From Typha latifolia (taxonomy: Eukaryota; Streptophyta; Magnoliopsida; Poales; Typhaceae): 64,000 bases of DNA. Shown piece by piece: positions 56,401 to 64,000 of the stretch. The DNA lies in assembly GCA_019914945.1 (NCBI GenBank), contig CM034099.1, positions 6,200,001 to 6,264,000 of the forward strand. The letters are read 5' to 3'. The notes beneath the pieces were generated by a model. That model did not search any database. It saw only the letters and a program-made list of their open reading frames with translations, and had not been told where the DNA came from. The stretch's first letter is position 1. Each line of letters opens with the position of its first letter. Position numbers and translations under genes: made by a program.

Positions 56401-59400
56401 CCAGAGAAACATAGCAACGGGATGATTGGAATGTTATGTCAATATCCTGTGAAAATGAAACAAATCTTTAATATAGTTTAAGAATTCATGGGATAGATAT
56501 GATGTTCTGAACTTTCCAACAAATTGTCGAAGATTTCAGTAAGAACTTGTTTGCTATGCAACACATGGCAGTTGCCTGCATGTCCACTTAGATATATCTC
56601 AGGGAACTAATGCACTACTCTGCTGGCAATCTCTATGTTCAAATGGTTTGTATGAGAAATACATTTTACAAGCAACAATTAATAGACATAGTGTTTGCAA
56701 TTATTTAGGTGAAATTTTTGTTTAGGTCTGATTTATTTTCTTCTTAAAACGAAGGATATTCATCTTAACTTTGTGATGGACCTCTAGTCATTTGACTTAT
56801 GTTTCAGGGTCTCATACTAGCATAAACTGAAATAACTTTTCTTGGCAAAATAAAGTAACATAACATTCCTTTTTCTTATATATCAGAAAGCAGTCCAGGC
56901 TAGTCCCAAAAACAGATTTGCATGGCATATCTGGGCATTATTTGAGGCCAGTCTGGGTGACATTGACAAAGGACGGAAGCTTCTTAAGATTGGCCATGCA
57001 GTAAACCCCAGGGACCCTGTACTTCTGCAATCACTTGCACTGCTTGAATACAAATATTCATCTGCAAATGTTGCTCGTGTATTGTTTAGAAAAGCATCAA
57101 AATTAGATCCAAGACACCAGCCTGTATGGATCGTAAGGATCTCTCTCTCTCTCACTCTCTCACCCTCTCACTATTGACACGCACACACGTGTATGCATGC
57201 ATATGTAACAATTTTGAGTTCTTTTCAGTTATCTTCTTTTCCCACAGTCATCTGTTTGTTTATTTTAAGGATGCACTTCTCACATATAGCTGTTACTTTG
57301 ATTTTGAAAGTAGAAGCTTCTTCTATTTATTTGAGTTCTTAAGATTTAGCACTGAACTGTACAGTATCTATGCCTTCATATTGCTATCCTATCTGTTTGA
57401 GTTAGTGATAATGAACTTAATGTGCCTGCTTATTCTAAAGCAGTTGATGTATATGCAAAGATCATGACTATGAAGATTTTGTGGCTTTCGTACCTTTTAT
57501 ATGTGCAATACATGATAAAATGACAGTCAATTGATGGATAATAAGGTACATAACAGTACAAAAAGTAATAGATGAGATGGTAAAATAAGATAGCTGATAA
57601 TTAGTTGATAATTTTGAAAATTGGTAGAGAAAAAGTTATGTTGAGAAGAGATCAAGAAGGAGAAAACAGAATAAGAGATAGAAAATAAATTACAAATGAG
57701 GGGTAAAATGAAGTAGAGGAAGAAGGTGCAACAAAGAAGAGAAATGGAAGGACAAAAATAAGGGAAAGATGCACAGTTGTTTTGAAAATATCACTAATGA
57801 CAATGCACACTCCCATTCATTTTCCTTATCACTTGACTGTCCATCTTTTCCCGACTTCTGTCAATTCTTGACTGTTTTTAGCTGGAGTCTCCTTTCTTGG
57901 ATAAAATTGCATTTGCAAGCACCAACTAGCTTTTTCAGGATGCTATCTAGTTTTTGGTGATATTAACTGGTTTGTCCTTTTTAAGTTACCAATTAGGCAA
58001 TTACCAACTAGTGCTCTTCTCCATCTTATTGAGATGTTCTCTTTGACAAGAAGAAAACCTTATTCCATCTAATGTCATACAGCTTGCTATGCAGCCTTGT
58101 CATGAGTGCATTTGTAGTCAACATTGTTAACATCTTTTTGTTTTTGGTGATAAACATTTCTTTCTTTCACTATGCCAGTCAAAGTCAATTTACTGTTGCG
58201 TTATTTTTAGGCTTGGGGTTGGATGGAGTGGAAAGAAGGAAACATAAGCACAGCAAGAGAACTCTACCAAAGAGCTTTGTCAATTGATTCAACAAGTGAA
58301 AGTGCTGCTCGTTGTCTTCAGGTATAGAATGCATTAATTGATGAATAGACGACTCATAACATCTAAGGTTGTATTGTCTATAATTTATGGTGTTCTTAGT
58401 ATTATCCCTTTTGTCTATTCCTTTAAAAATGATTTCCTTTCACTAATGTAAATTTTGTTATTTGATTTCATTAAATATATGGGCTTAGCATATAAGATAA
58501 GAACATATGAGTGTCATGAATTAAGTGCTCCTAATCAGAGAAAAAACATCAAAGAGAATGAGAGATTGATATTAGTATCATACTATCATGGATGCCAGTT
58601 TCAGTCGATCTCGAGTTGGATCAGCTAAAACTGATCAGGATTGCCCGTAGTTGTTGATTCCACCCGATATAGGTGGAATCTATCAAACATGGATCAGATC
58701 CGATCCATATTTGACCCGGGTCCATTCCACTCTCTCTCGTTTCTTTCTTCTCTACTCTCCTTACTAGGCCAACGGTATTTGAGTAAATCTCGACGACCTC
58801 GACGTCCGATGAATCCTCCGACCAAGATTTGGCGAGCTCAATCTCTAACAACCTCGGGTTAGTACTTTTTCTTTTTCTCTCTCTCTTTGATGCCCCATCT
58901 CTCTTTCTCTCTCTCCGACTCCGGCGAGCCCCCTCCCTACTCTCTCATTTTCTCTTTCTTCCTCTCTTTCCTTTATCTGCTCTCTTTCTCCCCCTCTCTC
59001 TCTCTCTTTTTCTCTCTGTCTTTGTTAACATAGAGAGATAGAGAGACGAGAGAAAGTGGAGTGTGAGTGAGAGGGAGGAAGAGAGTGGGAGGAAAAGAGA
59101 GGGAAAGAGAAGGAAGTGAGAGAAAAGAAATGAAGAAAAAACTTCAGAAAACAAAAAATTGCTAATAAACAATAAGAGAGAGAGCATGGAAGAAAGAGAA
59201 AAAGAGAGGGAAAGAGAAGGGAGATAGAAGAAAGGAAAGAAAGTCAGAAAAAATTATTTCGACAGTAAGAGATGGAGGTAGGGAGAGATAAGAGAGAGAG
59301 AGAGACAAGAGAGAGAAGAAAGGAAAAACATTCAAAAATAAGTTTTGAGTAAGTTAATACATTTTTTTAGTTTTTAGGCTTTATATGTCAGTAATTATTA

Positions 59401-61385
59401 TTATTTTATTTTATTGACATTTTTTTAGAACTTTAGACATTTTCCTGTATTTTAAAATAATATTTAAAAATTTACGTAATTACAAAATAGTCTGATCCGA
59501 TAAGGGCGGCCGATATACATCATTTTTTCGGACAGCCGATTTCAATCCTGATACCGAGTTTTGAAATCTTGATTAGTATATTAGAAAATAACATGAATCC
59601 ACTTTACCAACACATTTCTTTTATTCTATTGCCTTTATATGCATTCCGTCAATTGAAGCTGAGGAAGCATCTTCATTATGAATTCTTTTTCTCAAGTTTA
59701 ATGTAACCATACAATCATATGGGATTGAGAATTTACTCATTTCTTCCTGCTCTCAAGTGAACCAGTTTAACCTTCTAGTTTATGTGCTTTATCAATTAGT
59801 ACAATTATTTATTTCTTACCAGCTCTCCTGTGAACAATTTTAAACATCTGATATATGTACTTTATTGGTTAGTGCTTCTTTGGAAGTGTTGCATAATTTC
59901 CTATATTGCAGGCTTGGGGAGTTCTGGAACAGAGGATTGGCAACTTATCAATTGCTAGAAGATTATTTAGATCTTCCCTCAACATAAATTCCCAAAGTTA
60001 TATAACATGGATGACATGGGCATCCTTGGAGGACAAGCAAGGTAATCCTGTACGGGCTGAAGAAATTCGGAATCTTTATTTTGAGCAGGTCAGTGAGAAG
60101 ATTTCTTTCTCCAGCTTCATTTTTTTCTTCTAGTAATCACTGAAATAGCAATTTCAGAGTAAAGTGACATAATTTCCTATATTTCAACTTAGTGCAAATA
60201 GATCAGTAGATGTTTCACCTGAGGTTACTATAAAAGCCAATAATTTCATAGTTTATTATTGATAATGTCCTAGAATCCCATAGTTTTTTGAAGATTAAAC
60301 TACAACATGGTAGATTTCCTGGGATTGTATGGCAATCTGACTTCTTTAAGATGAAATGCCCTTTGTTTTTTGCTTTACCTGAAACTTATGAAATTTAAAT
60401 TGACCTGGATGAGATTAAAACAATGAATGAGGTACTCTGTGCTCTAGTTGCTCATTGAGGATTACTAGCAAGATTAACACACAAAATAAGTACTCGTCAT
60501 GTTGTGGTACAGCAAATTCTGTAGCCATGTCAATGACATGCTGCTAGTTTGACTGCATGGACTGGCACACTAGATACATTAGGTACTGGGCTTTATTGAT
60601 TGATATTTGATTAAAATAAGTTTATTTAAGCTAAGTATAAGATTTTTACACTAAGCCCTGTAAAATGGTTTTTGATTCATCACTTACACTCTTGTTAAAT
60701 CCAATGGTCATGCTGCTGCCCTATTTGGGACACATGCATTATGCACCAATTATAGATACCCTCTTATACTGTCCAAAGCTAGTATTCAAAGACTTAAAAG
60801 TTTTCCAACACTGTAGATCACTGTGCCATTAAATATTTTGAGGCTATTAAAGGATGTCAACATAGGAAAGGAAAGGCATAAACTATCACCATAAAATCTA
60901 ACTTTTGATAGTAGTCCCTTATTATTTCAGCAATCTAATCAGTCTTGAAATATGATACTGGTCACACACATAAGGCTAACTATTCTGATCATCAACAGCG
61001 TACTGAAGTTGTTGATGATGCTTCATGGGTTATGGGCTTTCTCGACATCATCGATCCTGCTCTGGATAGCATAAAACGGCTCTTAAACTTGGAACAGCCC
61101 TCTGATTTGAAGGGACAAAATGCGATGAGAAGCACAGAAGAAGCAAATAACCCCACAAGTGAAGCTTCAAGCAGTTCAAGTCTCTCAATTAATAGTTATG
61201 GCAAGGTGACTGAAGAGAGTGTGAGTCTTCCTAATAGCAATTTTAATTTAGATGCTTTTGTCAGAGAAAAGTTATCACTTGATCCATTCGAATTGGACAT
61301 GCTGACGGAAAGCTCCGAACCAAGGATAAGAACCTCCAGGTCCAGAATATGGAGATCAGTGCAGAAAACTATTCCTGTTCCTTAA
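53431..61385 (+). CDS. HCF107: HCF107/Mbb1-type HAT-repeat protein, plastid mRNA stability factor, 665 aa (8 exons)
   Basis: In Arabidopsis and Chlamydomonas this family binds and protects the psbH 5' end and supports psbB expression, so it is needed for photosystem II. Exons: 53431-53997, 54536-54679, 55205-55510, 55622-55681, 56887-57132, 58211-58321, 59912-60088 and 60999-61385. All introns are phase 0 and the sum is 1998 nt. I chose MQLFSSPKSQ as the start; an in-frame ATG at 53317 would place the (GA)n leader inside the protein as Arg-Glu repeats. Residues 1-60 are Ser/Pro-rich like a transit peptide, followed by an acidic region. From about residue 165 the protein is helical HAT/TPR-like repeats with the Trp-Ala pattern (CWAVLENKIGNIRRARELFD, AWGWMEWKEGNISTARELYQ, AWGVLEQRIGNLSIARRLFR). 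The C-terminal tail is Ser-rich. Length fits the Arabidopsis protein (about 650 aa). Confidence 0.93.
58600..59560. repeat. Pyrimidine/purine-rich insertion in intron 6 of the HAT-repeat gene
   Basis: About 58725-59030 is CT-rich on the plus strand and about 59031-59330 is GA-rich, so the halves are roughly complementary. Flanks at 58600-58660 and 59500-59560 both contain gatt and cctgat/ctgatc words, but I could not prove terminal inverted repeats. It may be a transposon or an expanded (CT)/(GA) palindrome. Confidence 0.5.
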
Positions 61386-62137
61386 GCCTTTACTTCTGTT
61401 TCACTTGGAGAAATCTCATTCCAGCTGATGCAAGCAATGAGACTAACTGGTTTATTGTACAATTCCATATAAGTCATGTATTGGTTGATTCTGTCGTGCA
61501 GGCTTATCATGTGTATCAACATGTAATGCAGTAATTATTTCTCAAAAGGAAAAAATGTAATGCAGTAAATTGTTTTGAACATGTGTTGGTATTGTGTGGT
61601 GGTCTCTGATCATGCGTGACTTCGGGAGCATGGTTTATTTGACACCGTTAGCTTTAAAACATAGGTTATATTGTGCTTTGAATAAAAGATATTCCTATAC
61701 TCTGGTTTTCAATTTGTAGGTGCGTGCTTTGAATAAAAGATATTCCTATATAGAGTTGTTGGTTCGTGATAGCGATTAAACCCTTTCGGTAGCAATTTAC
61801 AGGTCACGGGGTCGGAACAACTGAGTCTCAAAAGACAAGAAAAGAAAAAAAATCCAACTTGAGTTTGGACCAGGAAACATTCTTCACGATTCGCCAATAG
61901 TAACAAATGTTAGAATACATAAGCCAAGGAGTGAAGAAGATTACATTTGAACAAACATTTTTCCAAAGTAAAAGAAATGAATGTCCTCATGGTGACAAAA
62001 TCCACAGCTTCCTGGGTGATCAAATAAAAATGAAATATACAACCATCACTACACAAAACCTTCTGGCTTTTATCACAAGATCCTCCCAAAGGGTGATGAG
62101 AAGCTCCAATGGCAGCCCAAGAACTTGCCGTGAGCCT
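61386..62137. other. Convergent 3' flanks
   Basis: Holds the 3' UTR of the plus-strand HAT-repeat gene, probably ending near the duplicated AATAAA at 61681 and 61732, and the 3' UTR of the minus-strand receptor kinase. No further gene. Confidence 0.55.
61673..61750 (+). repeat. 27-bp direct repeat carrying AATAAA poly(A) signals
   Basis: A perfect 27-bp repeat (starting gtgctttgaataaaagat) at 61673-61699 and 61724-61750, 51 bp apart. Each copy carries an AATAAA motif about 300-350 bp past the stop codon of the HAT-repeat gene. Confidence 0.85.
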
Positions 62138-63674
62138 TCATCGACCTTCATGGAGATCTTCAGAGAATACTGCTGTTCTAGAAATGTTGTCATTTTCAAA
62201 AAGGCTTAGACCAGAAAATGGTCCAGAAGAGAACATGGATGAAGTACCATCAGATTCGTAGGTAGTAGAAGATTGCCGAACATTGGGACGGGCCGAGGGA
62301 GTTGGCAGGGATTCCTGGTACTCCACAGCACGCTGCACCATTTTAAGAGATTGAACCACTTCGCCCATAGTGGGTCTCTGGTTTGCCTCTGGGGCAACAC
62401 AAGCTGCTGCAATAGTGCAAACTCGAACAAAATCATCCTTCGGGTACTTGCCTGCAAGCCTTGGATCAGCTAACTCTTCTAATCTATCCTTGTCTCTGAG
62501 AATTGGTCTAGCCTGCAGGTAAATGAACAAGCTGAAAAGATTTGGCAAATAGGACAACAGTAACTACATATTATATGACTTCTCTCATATATGAGTTTAT
62601 CTTTTCTAAAAATGGAATTTTGTGATTCTGATCTAAGTATTACAGAGCTCAAAAAAGTAAAAAATAGTGGCAAAAGAAGGCCAACCCAAGTTACAAGATT
62701 CTCCTGGCCAGATGGTTGTGACATATCTACAGGCCGCCTTCCTGTTAGCAATTCAAGTAGAACAACTCCATAACTATAAACATCACTTTTTACAAGTAGA
62801 TGTCCAGTCATGGCATATTCTGGTGCTACATACCTGGAAAAGGCACTTGTTACATGATGCCAAAAGAAGCATGGCTTAAAAAATCTCAGCAACTCAAGAG
62901 AGACTTACCCAAATGTTCCCATCACACGGGTGGAGAGATAATTTGCTCGACCTTCAGGTGCCTGCTTGGCCAAACCAAAATCAGACACCTTGGCATGAAA
63001 GTTGTTCTCAAGCAATATATTAGATGCTTTGAAATCCCTATGAATCACACAAGGCTGAGAATCCTCATGAAGGTAGGCTAAACCCCTAGCAGCATCAAGT
63101 GCAATCTTCATCCTGGTGTCCCAATCAAGAGGGCAGTTGGCTCCAAAGGGACCTAAACAAAATACAGTTTTTGTTAGCATGCTATCACATCATCTGAATC
63201 AACAAAAGCTGAACATCAATACAAAATCAAAGAAAATCAGCCCAAAAGAAGGGTTTAGGTCACCCTGAGTACTACCATGAAGCCAGGACTCTAAGCTTCC
63301 ATTTGGAACAAGTTCATAACACAGAAGGTTCTGAGATGAGTCACGGTTGCTGTAGTAGCCAACGAGTTTCACAAGATTTCGGTGGTGCAATCTACTCAGC
63401 ATTTCAACTTCAACGAGAAATTCTTTATCTCCCTGATGTCCTCCACTGGTAAGCTTCTTTATGGCAACGGCAGTGCCATCACTTAATACACCCTTAAAGA
63501 CACGTCCAAAGCCACCCTCCCCAAGAATGCTTGCAGGCTCAAAGTTATTAGTTGCTTCCTTCAGCTCTTCATATGCAAGGAAACGTGTACTAGTGGGATG
63601 AGGAAGAGATCCTTCTACAGATACTGCATCAGCATTCCCTGGCTTGGCTGCAGAATTAGGCCTACTATGAGAAA
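62138..63674 (-). CDS. Receptor-like Ser/Thr kinase, ALE2-like (partial, kinase domain and tail)
   Basis: Visible exons: 63264-63674, 62909-63152, 62686-62833 and 62138-62512; frames join exactly and end in a stop. The first visible exon starts in the linker before the kinase. In order: [20 protein letters not shown], glycine loop [13 protein letters not shown] lysine, [14 protein letters not shown], catalytic loop [19 protein letters not shown], activation segment [19 protein letters not shown], then [20 protein letters not shown] and the C-lobe. The Ser-rich tail ends [10 protein letters not shown]. All key kinase residues (Lys, HRD Asp, DFG) are intact, so it should be active. Sequence is closest to the Arabidopsis At4g02010/ALE2-type group. 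ALE2 itself acts in epidermal surface formation; that role here is only inference. The extracellular and membrane parts lie beyond the right edge. Confidence 0.92.
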
Positions 63675-64000
63675 CTGGATAAGTGAATAATGATAAAGTA
63701 GTATGTAAGTTGACGAGTATTGACAGAACACAACCAATTGGGACTTCTACAATATATTAAGGTAATTTAGAAGAAACTAAGAGAATTGCTGCTAGTGGCA
63801 GAAGGTATCGACTAGCATCTAGTAGGAGCTCTGAAGTATCCCTACGCAAAACACAAGAGAAGAGGTTGAAAACGGACTGATTTTTGTTCCTTAGTTACTT
63901 CTGTTACAGCTCATCACAGGTTTAAATATTTAAATTATCAGCATATCCATTAAATGTAAGTATCTAGTGGCTAAAAAAGTACAGCAAAGATTATATTTTA
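63675..64000. other. Intron of the receptor kinase at the window edge
   Basis: AT-rich sequence preceding the acceptor at 63675 (ttatccag on the minus strand). No coding exon seen. Confidence 0.55.

Overview
This is nuclear DNA from a flowering plant. Every recognisable gene is split by introns: the complete multi-exon genes have 3 to 16 coding exons with GT-AG borders. The AT-rich introns and intergenic DNA are full of (GA)n, (CT)n and (AT)n microsatellites and small transposon relics. The very GC-rich, single-coding-exon bHLH gene beside AT-rich genes hints at a monocot (palm-like or Zingiberales-like rather than a compact grass). That lineage call is an inference and I cannot name a species.

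Layout, left to right: (1) 118-384, possible last exons of an unidentified plus-strand gene. (2) 1431-8986 (-), plastid adenylosuccinate lyase, 10 exons, 538 aa, complete. (3) 9000-11540, intergenic with a faint LINE RNase H relic. (4) 11543-14716 (-), an uncharacterised 245-aa single-pass membrane protein, 3 coding exons. (5) 16951 to about 22680 (-), a decayed intron-containing galactokinase pseudogene. It lacks a start codon, carries in-frame stops and a frameshift, and has lost its middle exons; a 572-bp hAT-type element with a perfect 8-bp target-site duplication sits where those exons should be. (6) 22690-26750, gene-poor. (7) 26757-27332 (-), an atypical HLH factor of the bHLH147/148/149 (AIF-like) group. 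(8) 28187-29865, a degenerate array of roughly 380-bp repeats. (9) 31211-38502 (-), ATP-citrate lyase subunit B, 16 coding exons, exactly 608 aa. (10) 41905-51081 (-), TFIIE alpha, 10 exons, 475 aa, with a small LTR (TRIM-like) element in one intron and one GC-AG intron. (11) 53431-61385 (+), an HCF107/Mbb1-type HAT-repeat plastid RNA factor, 8 exons, 665 aa. (12) 62138-63674 (-), the kinase half of an ALE2-like receptor kinase that runs off the right edge.

The neighbours do not form a pathway. They cover plastid purine synthesis, cytosolic acetyl-CoA supply, basal transcription, plastid mRNA stability and surface signalling, which is ordinary plant gene order. I found no convincing new multi-gene system. 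The points most worth a second look are the galactokinase relic with its clean hAT insertion, the TRIM-like element in the TFIIE alpha intron, the GC-AG intron, a possible 36-nt in-frame cassette exon in ATP-citrate lyase, and the unknown membrane protein. All exon borders were read by eye from splice consensus, reading-frame continuity and remembered family sequence; no alignments were run.
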